DNA of 64,000 nucleotides from JBGQBN01 sp041494805 (GTDB lineage Bacteria > Acidobacteriota > Terriglobia > Terriglobales > Acidobacteriaceae): positions 1 to 64,000 of the forward strand of contig JBGQBN010000003.1 in assembly GCA_041494805.1 (NCBI GenBank). Direction: 5' to 3'. A model generated the notes under the pieces. That model saw nothing but the letters and a program-made list of their open reading frames with translations, had not been told where the DNA came from and searched no databases. Positions 25,788 through 34,526 of this stretch are shown here, in pieces. Each line of letters opens with the position of its first letter. Positions within the stretch are counted from its first letter, which is position 1. The position numbers were made by a program, and so were the translations under genes.

Positions 25788-27230
25788 CTATTTTCCTATA
25801 CAGAACGTGCTGAAGATCAGATTGAGGATGTCATCGGTGGTGGTGGCGCCGGTGATCTGGTCGAGCGGGCGCAGGGCGTTGTAGAGATCGAGCAGAAGCA
25901 TTTCGTGTGGGATGCGGTTGTGGACTGCTGCTTGCGCGGCCTCGAGTGCAGCGATCGATTCGCGGACCAGCCCCTGGTGACGGAGGTTGGTGAGGAAGCC
26001 GCTTTCGGCCGGGGCACCGGCTTCACCGCCAATGTGACGCAGAATCTCGGCGCGAAGCTGGGGAATTCCTTCGCCCATAGTTGCCGAAGTTCGCACGCGC
26101 GGCAACTGAGAACCGGGAACTGAAAACTGAGAACTGTTTATGTCTGTCTTGTTCTCAACCACAATCGCCGGCCGTTGTTCCACCTGGCTGATCAGTTCCT
26201 GGTCTTCGGCGGCGATGGGTTGGCTGGAATCCAAAACCACGAGGACAAGATCGGCGTCGGCGAGGGCTTCCATGGATTTGCGGATGCCGATGCTTTCCGC
26301 TTCATCGAGGGCGCGGCGGATGCCGATGCTTTCCGCTTCATCGAGGGCGCGGCGGATGCCGGCGGTGTCCACCAGCTTGACTGGGATGCCGCCGATGGCG
26401 ACGGTTTCGCTCACCAGGTCGCGAGTGGTACCGGGCGTGGCGGTGACGATGGCACGCTCGCGCTCGGCCAATCGGTTGAACAGGCTCGACTTGCCGACGT
26501 TGGGGCGACCGATGATGGCGAGGGTCAGGCCTTCGTGAACGATTTTTCCGTAAGCGAAGGAGCCGGCAAGTTGTTCGAGAGGCGTGCGGACGGCCGCGAT
26601 ATTGTGCAGGATGCGGTCGGCGGGAAGAACGGAGATGTCATCTTCGGCGAAGTCGATGCCAGCTTCCAGGACGGCGATCAACTCCACCAGCTTTTTCTTG
26701 ATGGGCTGGAGGCGGCGGGAGAGAGCGCCTTCGAGTTGCTGGGCCGCCACCTTGGCCTGGTAAAGCGTCTGCGATTCGATGAGGTCACGGACGGCTTCGG
26801 CCTGGGTTAGGTCGATGCGACCGTTGAGAAAAGCGCGCATGGTGAATTCGCCGGGCTCGGCCAGGCGTGCGCCGCGAGCCAGAGCGAGCTCGACGATGTG
26901 GCGCAGGACTACAGGGGAACCGTGGGCGGAGATTTCTACGACGTCGTCGGTGGTGTAGGAATGGGGCTTGGCGAAATAGGTGACGACGACTTCGTCGATG
27001 CGTTCTGCCGAACTTTGCTCGGCTGGGACGGGGCAAAGTCCCGTCCCCACACATCCATTGCCAGGCTCGATCAGTTCGCCGAATACTGCGCGACCGGGTT
27101 CGAGGTCGTTTTTCAAACGCAGCATGGGCAGGGCTATCGCTCGTGCCTCGGGGCCGGCGAGGCGAACCACTCCAATACCGCCGCGACCGGGCGGGGTGGC
27201 GATGGCGACGATCGTGTCGTCGAGGTTCAC
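25788..27230 (-). CDS. mnmE: tRNA uridine-5-carboxymethylaminomethyl GTPase MnmE, with three repeat-derived insertions
   Basis: With MnmG, modifies U34 of tRNAs. 480 residues against about 455 usual. N-terminal folate-binding domain ([19 protein letters not shown]), helical domain, inserted G domain with G1 GRPNVGKSS (241-249), G3 DTAGIR (288-293), G4 NKTD (360-363) and G5 TSAT, and the essential C-terminal FCIGK. Three insertions are visible and in frame. Residues about 58-76 come from a double-hairpin palindrome. A 12-residue duplication ([12 protein letters not shown], within 293-317) follows G3 in switch II. Residues about 365-377 come from an AACTGAG heptamer array between G4 and G5. All catalytic motifs survive. 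First gene upstream on the strand is khpB. Confidence 0.96.
   Translation of the reverse strand: MNLDDTIVAIATPPGRGGIGVVRLAGPEARAIALPMLRLKNDLEPGRAVFGELIEPGNGCVGTGLCPVPAEQSSAERIDEVVVTYFAKPHSYTTDDVVEISAHGSPVVLRHIVELALARGARLAEPGEFTMRAFLNGRIDLTQAEAVRDLIESQTLYQAKVAAQQLEGALSRRLQPIKKKLVELIAVLEAGIDFAEDDISVLPADRILHNIAAVRTPLEQLAGSFAYGKIVHEGLTLAIIGRPNVGKSSLFNRLAERERAIVTATPGTTRDLVSETVAIGGIPVKLVDTAGIRRALDEAESIGIRRALDEAESIGIRKSMEALADADLVLVVLDSSQPIAAEDQELISQVEQRPAIVVENKTDINSSQFSVPGSQLPRVRTSATMGEGIPQLRAEILRHIGGEAGAPAESGFLTNLRHQGLVRESIAALEAAQAAVHNRIPHEMLLLDLYNALRPLDQITGATTTDDILNLIFSTFCIGK
26103..26136. repeat. AACTGAG heptamer array inside mnmE
   Basis: Five tandem words AACTGAG, AACCGGG, AACTGAA, AACTGAG, AACTG. 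Read on the minus strand as [13 protein letters not shown] in the MnmE G domain. Confidence 0.85.
26281..26352. repeat. Exact 36-bp tandem duplication inside mnmE
   Basis: The 36-bp unit starting CGGATGCCGATGCTTTCCGC occurs twice in direct succession (26281-26316, 26317-26352) with no difference seen, adding 12 residues to switch II. Perfect identity implies a recent event or an assembly artefact. Confidence 0.9.
27007..27053. repeat. Double-hairpin palindromic repeat inside mnmE
   Basis: Stem 1 GCCGAACTTTGCTCGGC, stem 2 GGACGGGGCAAAGTCCCGTCC, then CCACACA. Read in frame in the N-terminal domain of MnmE. Confidence 0.85.
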
Positions 27231-27286
27231 GGGGAGATTGTAGCGGGTGGATGGTTCAAAAAGCCTCTACCCACAGAGGACACGCT

Positions 27287-27335
27287 GAAGCGGTGTCGTC
27301 AGTCGTCGGCCCTCAGTCGTCAGGGCCGGCGACTT
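27287..27335. repeat. GTCGTCA heptamer array between khpB and mnmE
   Basis: Words GTCGTCA, GTCGTCG, GCCCTCA, GTCGTCA with an internal GGCCCT..AGGGCC hairpin. It reaches the khpB stop. Confidence 0.75.
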
Positions 27336-27870
27336 ACGGGATGGTTCTTCGCGCAGGCTTGCTGGCGGACTTATAGTCCTTGGGGTAGACGACCACGTAG
27401 CGGCGCAAACCTTCGCCTTCGCTCTCGGTGCGCAAATCGGCGTGGTCGCGCAACGCCAAGTGGACAATGCGGCGCTCGCGCGACGACATGGGCGCGAATT
27501 GATATGGGGCGCTCGTCTTGCGGACCCTTTCCGCTGCAACATCCGCGCCCAGGCGCAACTCTTGCAGCCGCATGGCGCGGTGATTCATGCAGTCGAAGCA
27601 GACCTTCTCATGCTCGTTGCCGGGCAGGCGGAGCATCTCCAGGGCCAGCAGCTCGATGGAACGCAGCAGCTCGCCCCCATGTTCCAGGAGCAAAGTGGAG
27701 TCGGGGCCGGCGAACTCGACCAGGATTTCGGGTTTCTCCCAGTCGCGGTCTTCCGCCAGGGGCGGATCCACGGTGATGCGATATTTGAGGCGCAGACCTC
27801 CGTGGTTGACTACACCGCTGAGCAGTTCGTTGATCTTGTTGGCGGCGGCGATCTTGTCGGGAATGGACAT
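27334..27870 (-). CDS. khpB: RNA-binding protein KhpB/Jag (KH and R3H domains)
   Basis: 178 residues. A KH-type II region (about 20-105, IELLALEMLRLPG) and an R3H domain (about 110-165) with the signature RRIVHLALRDHADLRTESEGEGLRRYVVVYP. The Jag-N domain found in Firmicutes is missing, giving a short version. In many genomes it sits between yidC and mnmE exactly as here, next to the origin, and helps control cell-envelope synthesis through RNA binding. Confidence 0.92.
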   Translation of the reverse strand: MSIPDKIAAANKINELLSGVVNHGGLRLKYRITVDPPLAEDRDWEKPEILVEFAGPDSTLLLEHGGELLRSIELLALEMLRLPGNEHEKVCFDCMNHRAMRLQELRLGADVAAERVRKTSAPYQFAPMSSRERRIVHLALRDHADLRTESEGEGLRRYVVVYPKDYKSASKPARRTIP

Positions 27871-27874
27871 AAAA

Positions 27875-27967
27875 GAAGCTATTAGCTTTTGGCTCTTAGC
27901 TCTTAGCTGCGACCTACTGGGCCCGAGGGTTCAAACTAAGAGCTAAAGGCTAACAGCTAAAAGCTAC
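27875..27967. repeat. AGCTAAA-type heptamer inverted repeat between yidC and khpB
   Basis: Arm 27875-27906 is made of AGCTATT, AGCTTTT, GGCTCTT, AGCTCTT words, and arm 27936-27967 of their complements (AGCTAAA, GGCTAAC, AGCTAAA). The second arm overlaps the yidC stop codon. Confidence 0.85.
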
Positions 27968-29706
27968 TTGTCTTTCTTCTTTGCTCTCTTCAACGCTATC
28001 TCACGCATCTCTCGGCCGAGACTGGTACGGTTCATGATGGCTTGCTGCGCGATCGCGATCAGGTTGCCCTCAGACCAATAGAGGCACAGGCCAGCGGCCA
28101 GGTTCCAGCTGATGATGCCGAGCATCACGGGCATCAGCAGGTTCATCATCTTCTGTTGCTGCGGGTCCATGCCTGCCTGGGGCGTCATACGCTGCGTAAA
28201 GAGCATGGTGATGATAATGCCGATGGGCAGCAGATGCCACGGATCGGGGGAAGATAGATCGCGAACCCAGAGCCAGTGCGCGTGGCGCAGGTCGAGGGCC
28301 GCGCCCAGCATGCTGTAGTACGCGAACAGGAACGGCATCTGGATGACCAGCGGCAGGCAGCCACCCGCGGGGCTGACACCCTCCTGTTTCATGAGCGCGC
28401 CGATTTCCGTGTTCATCTCCTGGCGGCGGGGATCGCGCAGGCTGTACTTCTTGTATTTCTCCTTGATGGAGTTCATCTGCGGCTGGATCTTCTGCATCTT
28501 CAGCGCTGATTTCATACTGGAGATGCGGAGGGGCAGCAGCGTCAGGTTGATGATCAGGGTCTGGATAGCGATGGCCCAGCCCCAGTTGGAAACAAATTTC
28601 TGGGTCCACTGCAGCCAGAGGAAAAGCGGGCGGGCGATTATGCCAAAAAATCCGAAGTTGACCAAGGCACGCAAGTCCTGCGGCGCATCGCTCACGGTCG
28701 GCACGGCAACAGATTCGAGGATGTGCAGTGACTTGGGACCGACGTACATGCGTTCGACGGTTGCTCCCTTGAGACTACCGACGGCGGCGCCCAGAACATC
28801 CACCTTTGTGGTTTCCTGCGGGTTGGGCTTCTGCCAATCCTTGGGCACATCGAGCGGGTTTCGCAGCGTGACCACCGCGGTATTTTGCGGATCTTCGGGG
28901 AGAAAGACCGCGGCGAAATACTGGTCCACCACGCCGGCCCAGTTGAATGGACCCTGCACCGTGTTGCCACCGCTCACTTTCTTGAGGTCGAGCCGTTCGG
29001 TGTTGTTGTTGTACTGGTGCTCGACGCGGCTGGCAGCGTAGGACGCGGGGCTGAGTTCATCGCCGAAGCCGGACGGCCACATGGGGAAAGCGGTGATCTG
29101 GCTTCCCTTGGATAGGACTGAGGTTTCGACGCGCACTATGTAGGTGTGGTCGAAGCGGAAGGTCTTGTGAACGGCTACGTCTTGATCCCCGTATTCGAAG
29201 GTGATCTCGGCAGGGGCTGTCAGTGTGCCCGAACCGGAGGCTAGGTAAAGCGCGGCGTTGATCTTGTTGCGCTGGGTTTCGTCGTAGGTCCACAGCGAGA
29301 GGGGATATCCGTACTTTGCAGAGGCGGTGCTGTTGACCAATTCCAGAGGCTTGCCTTGGTCGTCGTCATATTTCTTCAAGACCCAGGACTTGACCTGCCC
29401 GCCGCGGTTGGTGAAAGTGATGCGATAAAGGTCGTTCTCGATAATGGTCTCGGCTTCCGCCGTCGCTTGTTTGGTCGCACCCACAGCCGGAACCGGAACC
29501 CGAGGCTGAGCCGTGGGAGGCGGATTGTTCGGCGCCGCCGGTTGTGGCTGAGTTTGGGTTTGGGGCGGCGTCGAAGCTGGAGGCTGAGGAAGATATTTTT
29601 TGAACAGCGGCTGAAACAGAATGATGACCAGGAATGTGAGCGCGAAGACGAGGAGCAGCCGACGCTCCATTCCGGGTTCTTGTTGAGGATTCTGGAAGTC
29701 TGGCAA
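27964..29706 (-). CDS. yidC: Membrane protein insertase YidC
   Basis: Inserts and folds inner-membrane proteins, alone or with SecYEG. 580 residues of Gram-negative type: an N-terminal helix (RRLLLVFALTFLVIILFQPL), a Pro/Gln-rich linker (about 45-75), a large periplasmic beta domain (about 80-350), and the five-helix core from FFGIIARPLFLWLQW onward with the Arg of the hydrophilic groove (LTLLPLRISSMKS) and the cytoplasmic hairpin QPQMNSIKEKYKKY. The C-terminus is basic (LKRAKKKDK). Downstream of yidD by five bases; operon rpmH-rnpA-yidD-yidC-khpB-mnmE. Confidence 0.97.
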   Translation of the reverse strand: MPDFQNPQQEPGMERRLLLVFALTFLVIILFQPLFKKYLPQPPASTPPQTQTQPQPAAPNNPPPTAQPRVPVPAVGATKQATAEAETIIENDLYRITFTNRGGQVKSWVLKKYDDDQGKPLELVNSTASAKYGYPLSLWTYDETQRNKINAALYLASGSGTLTAPAEITFEYGDQDVAVHKTFRFDHTYIVRVETSVLSKGSQITAFPMWPSGFGDELSPASYAASRVEHQYNNNTERLDLKKVSGGNTVQGPFNWAGVVDQYFAAVFLPEDPQNTAVVTLRNPLDVPKDWQKPNPQETTKVDVLGAAVGSLKGATVERMYVGPKSLHILESVAVPTVSDAPQDLRALVNFGFFGIIARPLFLWLQWTQKFVSNWGWAIAIQTLIINLTLLPLRISSMKSALKMQKIQPQMNSIKEKYKKYSLRDPRRQEMNTEIGALMKQEGVSPAGGCLPLVIQMPFLFAYYSMLGAALDLRHAHWLWVRDLSSPDPWHLLPIGIIITMLFTQRMTPQAGMDPQQQKMMNLLMPVMLGIISWNLAAGLCLYWSEGNLIAIAQQAIMNRTSLGREMREIALKRAKKKDK

Positions 29707-29711
29707 ATTAT

Positions 29712-29996
29712 TTACTCAGTCATGCACGCGTCGGCAGCGGCACCACGCCGGCCTCTGCTTTGGAATTTCTCGGCTGCAACCGGGTCGTATCCGCCCTTCG
29801 CCAACGGGTGGCAGCGCAGGACTCGCCAGATTGCCATCAGGCCGCCGCGCAGAGGGCCGTATCGCTCCACTGCCTCCATGGCGTACTCGGAACAGGTGGG
29901 CAGGTAACGGCACGCCGGTGGAAACATGGGTGAGATGGCCCATTTGTATCTGCGGAGCAATTGCAGCACAACCGTTTTGGCGATCTGGTTCATCAC
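29712..29996 (-). CDS. yidD: Membrane protein insertion efficiency factor YidD
   Basis: 94 residues with the family pattern: LRRYKWAISPMFPPACRYLPTCSEYAMEA, then RGGLMAIWRVLRCHPLAKGGYDPV. Cys residues of the C-x-Y-x-P-T-C-S motif are present. Sits between rnpA and yidC, the standard order. Confidence 0.96.
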   Translation of the reverse strand: MMNQIAKTVVLQLLRRYKWAISPMFPPACRYLPTCSEYAMEAVERYGPLRGGLMAIWRVLRCHPLAKGGYDPVAAEKFQSRGRRGAAADACMTE

Positions 29997-30006
29997 TTGT
30001 CTTTCA

Positions 30007-30405
30007 TCACTTGTCCAGCGACTTTTGGATTACCTCAAACGCGCGGCTCATCTCACTCATCAGATCGGCGAAGTCGGCGGTCCGCAGCGACTTCTTCGGG
30101 TTGATCACCACATCCACCGGTGTAATCACCACCAGGCGCTGCAGGCGTACCGCTTCGCGCAGGCGCCGCTTCATACGATTACGCTCGACCGCGCCACCCA
30201 GCACACGGCCGACGGTGAATCCAACCCGGAGACCCTCACCTTCCTGGCGCCGCAGGTAGAAAACCGTCATGTGGGCGGCGAAGTGACGCCGGCCCTGCTT
30301 GTACACCCGCTCGAAGTCAGCATGCCGGAGCAGGCGCGCGCTGTGCGGAAATCTGGCCCGCCGGCCGGACAGATTACTACTGCCATTCGGAGCGATAGCG
30401 CTCAC
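30007..30405 (-). CDS. rnpA: Ribonuclease P protein component
   Basis: 132 residues. Core segments: LLRHADFERVYKQGRR, VGFTVGRVLGGAVERNRMKRRLREAVR (the RNR signature) and DVVINPKKSL. A basic N-terminal extension of about 20 residues precedes it. Follows rpmH on the same strand. Confidence 0.96.
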   Translation of the reverse strand: MSAIAPNGSSNLSGRRARFPHSARLLRHADFERVYKQGRRHFAAHMTVFYLRRQEGEGLRVGFTVGRVLGGAVERNRMKRRLREAVRLQRLVVITPVDVVINPKKSLRTADFADLMSEMSRAFEVIQKSLDK

Positions 30406-30463
30406 AACTCACGATCCAGACTCAGGTTGCGGACTCGCGCAGTTCCGGAACAAGAGGGAAATT

Positions 30464-30619
30464 TTACTCACGGAAGCCGGGCTTCACCGAGACCCGCTTG
30501 CGGCCCTTGGCCCGCCGGCGTGAGATCACCGCCTGGCCGGCTTTGGTCTTCATGCGCGTACGAAATCCGTGCGTCTTGGAACGGTGACGCCGGTTGGGCT
30601 GGAATGTGCGCTTGGGCAT
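30464..30619 (-). CDS. rpmH: 50S ribosomal protein L34
   Basis: A 51-residue basic protein: [20 protein letters not shown], continuing to [21 protein letters not shown], the complete L34 pattern with a short tail (VSVKPGFRE). The frame is shorter than many gene-finder limits. It heads the rpmH-rnpA-yidD-yidC-khpB-mnmE group and is divergent from dnaA. Confidence 0.97.
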   Translation of the reverse strand: MPKRTFQPNRRHRSKTHGFRTRMKTKAGQAVISRRRAKGRKRVSVKPGFRE

Positions 30620-31021
30620 GAAAAATAGCTGCTCCTAGTTTCAACCAATGACGTTCGACAGTCTTGAGGCAAACGAGAAGTATAAATGAGGGGAAGCAGG
30701 GCGGCAAACCGGGAGGCCCCCGCGAGTGGCAAAACTTGGCCGGATTGCACCAAGCTCGCGGCAGTTATAACTTCGCTACTTGACAGAATTTATTTTCGCG
30801 TTCTGAATCGAGGAGTCAAAGGGAAATCTCCCTCGAAGATTTCCACACAGCCAAAATTTTTGTGCTAGTATGCCGGACTGTTCCAGCTTACTGATATTTT
30901 TCTGAAGCCAGCATAACCGCCCCGTGGTCCGAGGCTGCTCTGCTGGGAATGTACGCTTTCTTTTCCGAGGATTTGATATCGGGTGTTGCCTCTCGGGGGC
31001 AGCCCCACGAAGAACTTCATT
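30620..31021. other. rpmH-dnaA divergent intergenic region, part of the probable origin
   Basis: 400 bp without a gene. Contains an AT-rich stretch (30767-30870) with TTGACT (complement of 30812-30817) followed 17 bases on by an AT-rich -10-like sequence facing rpmH, and a TTTCCACAC DnaA-box-like word in the 16-mer GAAGATTTCCACACAG (30835-30850), almost identical to one at 32413-32428 after dnaA. A TAGTAT at 30866-30871 could be a dnaA -10. No perfect TTATCCACA was found. Confidence 0.5.
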
Positions 31022-32398
31022 ATGTCGGTTCCAACTCCAAGCCTTGCTCCCAATCCGTGGTTGCGCATTCTGGATGCGCTGGAAAAGAAAATCAATCGCC
31101 ACTCCTATGACACCTGGCTGAAACCCACCAAGTACAGCCACTCGAGCGGCGGGATCCTTTTTGTGCGCGTACCCACGGTGGAGTTCCGACACGTGGGCGA
31201 CAAGTACGCCGACCTGATCCAGGAAGCGATTGATAATCTCGGCATGGAGTACCAGGACGTGCAGTTTGTGACTCCGGAAGATGATCCGGCCGCCACCCGG
31301 GTGCGTCACGATGGCGGGCTCTCCGCGCACGTCGCCGCCACCAGCAGCCCCTCGCAATCGCGTTTCGACTGGGACGGGGCGGCGCAACTGAACCCGCGCT
31401 ATACCTTTGACGCCTTTGTGATCGGCAGCGGCAACCAGTTCGCTCAAGCCGCCTGCCAGGCCGTGGCCGAGCGGCCGTCGAAAGCCTATAACCCGCTCTT
31501 CCTCTACGGCGGCGTGGGTATGGGCAAGACTCACCTGATGCAGGCTATCGGACACGAGATCAAACGGCGGCAACCCCAGTCGGCTATCTGCTATGTCTCC
31601 AGCGAGAAGTTCACCAATGAAATGATCAACTCGCTGCGTTACGACAAGATGACCAGCTTCCGCGACAAGTTCCGTGGAGTGGACATCCTACTAGTGGACG
31701 ACATCCAGTTCCTGGCCCAGAAGGAACGGACGCAGGAAGAGTTCTTCCATACATTCAACGCGCTACACGAATCCATGAAGCAGATCGTGATCGCCAGCGA
31801 TCGCCCGCCCAAGGAGTTGGCCGAGGTGGAAGACCGGTTGCGCAGCCGTTTCGAGTGGGGCCTGATCGCTGACATCCAACCTCCGGACCTTGAGACCAAG
31901 GTCGCCATCCTGCAGAAGAAGTCGGAGGGGGAGAAGGTCACTCTGCCCACCGATGTGGCGCTCTACATTGCTTCCAACATCCGGTCGAATGTCCGCGAAC
32001 TGGAAGGGGCGCTGATCCGCTTGGTGGCGCATTCGTCGCTGATCGGGGCCGAGATTACTCTTCCTTACGCCCAGCAGGTGCTTAAGAATTTCATTGATTC
32101 GCAAGCCCGGAAGGTCACGATTGAAGCGATTCAGAAGGCGGTTGCGGAGCAGTTCGGTCTGCGCCTGGTTGAGATCAAGGCCAAGAACAACTCGCGAGCT
32201 ATCGTCTACCCGCGGCAGATTGCCATGTACTTGGCGAAACATCTGACTGAGGCCTCGCTGCCGGAAATCGGGCGTCAGTTTGGCGGTAAGCACCATACCA
32301 CGGTACTGCACTCCGTCGAGAAGATCGATGTGGTGCGAAAGACAGATAAGGATTTGAACAGGCTCATCAATAAGTTGACGGAGCAATTGGGCGGCTGA
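31022..32398 (+). CDS. dnaA: Chromosomal replication initiator protein DnaA
   Basis: Opens oriC and loads the helicase. 458 residues: domain I (NPWLRILDALEKKINRHSYDTW), linker (about 88-125), AAA+ domain III from PRYTFDAFVIG with Walker A GGVGMGKTH (163-171), Walker B LLVDDIQFL, sensor segment SRFEWGLIADI, and domain IV with the DnaA signature GGKHHTTVLHSVEKI. The start MSVPTPS is preferred to an upstream in-frame start because the family begins here. Marks the replication origin area with dnaN downstream. Confidence 0.98.
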   Translation: MSVPTPSLAPNPWLRILDALEKKINRHSYDTWLKPTKYSHSSGGILFVRVPTVEFRHVGDKYADLIQEAIDNLGMEYQDVQFVTPEDDPAATRVRHDGGLSAHVAATSSPSQSRFDWDGAAQLNPRYTFDAFVIGSGNQFAQAACQAVAERPSKAYNPLFLYGGVGMGKTHLMQAIGHEIKRRQPQSAICYVSSEKFTNEMINSLRYDKMTSFRDKFRGVDILLVDDIQFLAQKERTQEEFFHTFNALHESMKQIVIASDRPPKELAEVEDRLRSRFEWGLIADIQPPDLETKVAILQKKSEGEKVTLPTDVALYIASNIRSNVRELEGALIRLVAHSSLIGAEITLPYAQQVLKNFIDSQARKVTIEAIQKAVAEQFGLRLVEIKAKNNSRAIVYPRQIAMYLAKHLTEASLPEIGRQFGGKHHTTVLHSVEKIDVVRKTDKDLNRLINKLTEQLGG

Positions 32399-32746
32399 AT
32401 TGCGGCTTCCATGAAGATTTCCACTCAGGAGTACATTCTTCCTCGGTGATCTCTGTGGAGTAGGTGTGGAAGCTGTGTAAGAGTTGGGATAATTGGCTGA
32501 GTGCAGCCGAAATATACCCCTTCCTCCGCCAAGTCTGGGACTTATTTTGTACACTAGGGTTATGGACATAAGACAATAGCACGGTGGGAGATGGGTTGGA
32601 TTTCCACTTTTCCGGTCCGCCTACTGTTACTGCTGGTTTTATAGCTTTTTTTTTTGATATAAGTAAGTATTAGAAGTAGCACCGCGTGACGGGAGAGTCG
32701 GGTTATGCCAGTAGAAGCCTTGGCATCGGCGGTAGGAACAGCCACG
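32399..32746. other. dnaA-dnaN intergenic region, candidate oriC/unwinding region
   Basis: About 350 bp. It holds GAAGATTTCCACTCAG (32413-32428), reverse DnaA-box-like TGTGGAGTA (32454-32462) and TGTGGA (32465-32470), an AT-rich tract with a long T-run (32636-32665), and TAGAAGTAG (32671-32679), which matches the DnaA-trio pattern. Together these suggest an unwinding element beside weak DnaA boxes. No box matches the consensus fully. Confidence 0.5.
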
Positions 32747-33862
32747 ATGGAGATTACGGTCAGCAAGAATGAACTCTTGCGAGAGCTCATGGCGACCCAG
32801 GGAGTGGTTGAGCGCAAGACTACAATCCCAATTCTGTCAAATTATTTATTTGAAGCTGCTGGCGACAAGCTTTCACTCACCGCTACTGATTTGGATCTAA
32901 GCCTACGTACATCGTGCACTGCCAAGGTGAAGAAAGAAGGCGCGTGCACGATTCCTGCCCGGAAGCTGCACGATTACGTAAAGCTGCTGCCGGATGCAGA
33001 CATCACCATCAAGCTGCTGGAAAACCACTGGGTCAGCATTCGCTGTGGCCGGTCCAACACCAAGATGGTGGGAATGGCCCGCTCAAATTTCCCCGGCCTG
33101 CCAACATTTCCTACTGCGGGCGTGATCAAGATTCCGGCACTGGTACTGCGCAGCATGATTGCAAAAACCGGGTTTGCCATCGCCAGCGAGGAGTCGCGCT
33201 ACACACTGAATGGGGCACTGATGGTGCTGAAGCCGGAATCCATCACGATGGTAGCCACCGACGGTCACCGGTTGTCGCACATCGAACGCAGCGGCGAGAA
33301 GTTTGACGGTGTTTCTGGCGAGATGAAGACGCTCGTTCCCAAGAAAGCCATGGACGAATTGAAGTCGTTGCTGGATTCGACCGACGCCGAAGTGATTGAG
33401 TTCGCGAAGGATGAGTCAACCCTTTACTTCCGCATCGGGCAGCGGCTGCTGACCTCGCGGCAACTCACCGGCCAGTTCCCGAACTACGAAGCTGTGCTGC
33501 CGAAAGATAACAGCAAAAGCATCACCTTGCATGGCGAAGAGTTGGGTCAAGCAATTTCCCGCGTGGCCCAGTTCGCCGACGAACGCTCACGGGCCGTCCG
33601 CCTGCGCTTGGAGAAAGGCGAGCTGAAACTTTCGGCTTCGTCCACGGAAACGGGAGAGTCGGAAGACTCGATCGAAATTGACTACAACGGAGAAACCCTG
33701 ACCATCGGCTTCAACGCGCAGTACTTGATCGACTTCCTCAAAGCCACAGGGGGGGGCGACGTGAAGCTGGAGTTGAAGGATGCGCAGTCCGCCGGGCAGC
33801 TGCGTCCGGCCGAGGGCGAGGATTATAAGTACCGGTATATTGTGATGCCGATGCGGATTTGA
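32747..33862 (+). CDS. dnaN: DNA polymerase III sliding clamp (beta subunit)
   Basis: Ring-shaped processivity clamp, 371 residues from ATG 32747 (MEITVSKNELLRELMATQGV then VERKTTIPILSN). Further family segments: DLDLSLRTSC, FPGLP, RYTLNGALM, VATDGHRLSHIE, FPNYEAVLP, RVAQFADERSRAVRL and the C-terminal YKYRYIVMPMRI. An upstream in-frame ATG at 32705 would add 14 residues not typical of the family. recF does not follow; mscL does. Confidence 0.97.
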   Translation: MEITVSKNELLRELMATQGVVERKTTIPILSNYLFEAAGDKLSLTATDLDLSLRTSCTAKVKKEGACTIPARKLHDYVKLLPDADITIKLLENHWVSIRCGRSNTKMVGMARSNFPGLPTFPTAGVIKIPALVLRSMIAKTGFAIASEESRYTLNGALMVLKPESITMVATDGHRLSHIERSGEKFDGVSGEMKTLVPKKAMDELKSLLDSTDAEVIEFAKDESTLYFRIGQRLLTSRQLTGQFPNYEAVLPKDNSKSITLHGEELGQAISRVAQFADERSRAVRLRLEKGELKLSASSTETGESEDSIEIDYNGETLTIGFNAQYLIDFLKATGGGDVKLELKDAQSAGQLRPAEGEDYKYRYIVMPMRI

Positions 33863-34005
33863 GGTCTCACCGCGCCCCCCTGATTCATCTCAGTACAATC
33901 AAGTCATCAGGTTGACCGGCAGGCAGAGTGTCTACCCGCACGGGATCCGTGCAAGAGGAGTTCGGTGGCGTTCGCGGTCTGACTGTTGAGTCCCACGGCT
34001 TATTC

Positions 34006-34035
34006 TTGACTCATCGCCGGACCCGGTCATAGAGT
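34006..34035 (+). promoter_or_regulatory. Candidate promoter of mscL
   Basis: TTGACT (34006-34011), 18-base spacer, TAGAGT (34030-34035), then 26 bases to the mscL ATG with a GGAGG-like site (CCGGAGGACC). Confidence 0.5.
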
Positions 34036-34061
34036 GGCTACATCTTGCCGGAGGACCACCC

Positions 34062-34478
34062 ATGCTCAGCGGCTTCAAACAATTCATTCTTCGCGGCAAT
34101 GTGGTGGACATGGCGGTCGGCGTCGTAGTCGGCGCCGCCTTCGCTTCCGTAGTCGGCGCTCTTACCAAAGACCTGTTGACACCGCTCATCGCCGCGCTGG
34201 TGGGCAAGCCGGACTTTTCGGCCATCAGCTTCACCGTCAACGGCAGCGTCTTTGCTCTGGGAGACTTCATCAATGCCGCAGTCTCATTCCTGCTGGTAGC
34301 GGCTGCGGTGTACTTCTTCGTGGTCACACCGGTTAACCTTTTGGTGGCACGCATGCGTAAAGCGTCGGCTCCGGCCGATCCCACGACCAAGAAATGCCCG
34401 GAGTGCAAGATGGAGATTCCCATCGATGCGCGGCGTTGTGCGCACTGCACTTCTCCGGTAGGCGCACAGGCAGCCTGA
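34062..34478 (+). CDS. mscL: Large-conductance mechanosensitive channel MscL with C-terminal zinc ribbon
   Basis: Releases solutes on hypo-osmotic shock. 138 residues: MLSGFKQFILRGNVVDMAVGVVVG and DLLTPLIAAL mark TM1, FINAAVSFLLVAAAVYFFVV marks TM2. Instead of the usual charged C-terminal bundle, the tail holds a CPEC...CAHC zinc-ribbon-like motif (C112, C115, C126, C129), seen in some MscL proteins. A good GGAGG-type site lies upstream. Confidence 0.95.
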   Translation: MLSGFKQFILRGNVVDMAVGVVVGAAFASVVGALTKDLLTPLIAALVGKPDFSAISFTVNGSVFALGDFINAAVSFLLVAAAVYFFVVTPVNLLVARMRKASAPADPTTKKCPECKMEIPIDARRCAHCTSPVGAQAA

Positions 34479-34526
34479 GAGTCTGAGTAGGCGTGTGTGC
34501 GGACGGCCATCCTGTAACATGGCGAC

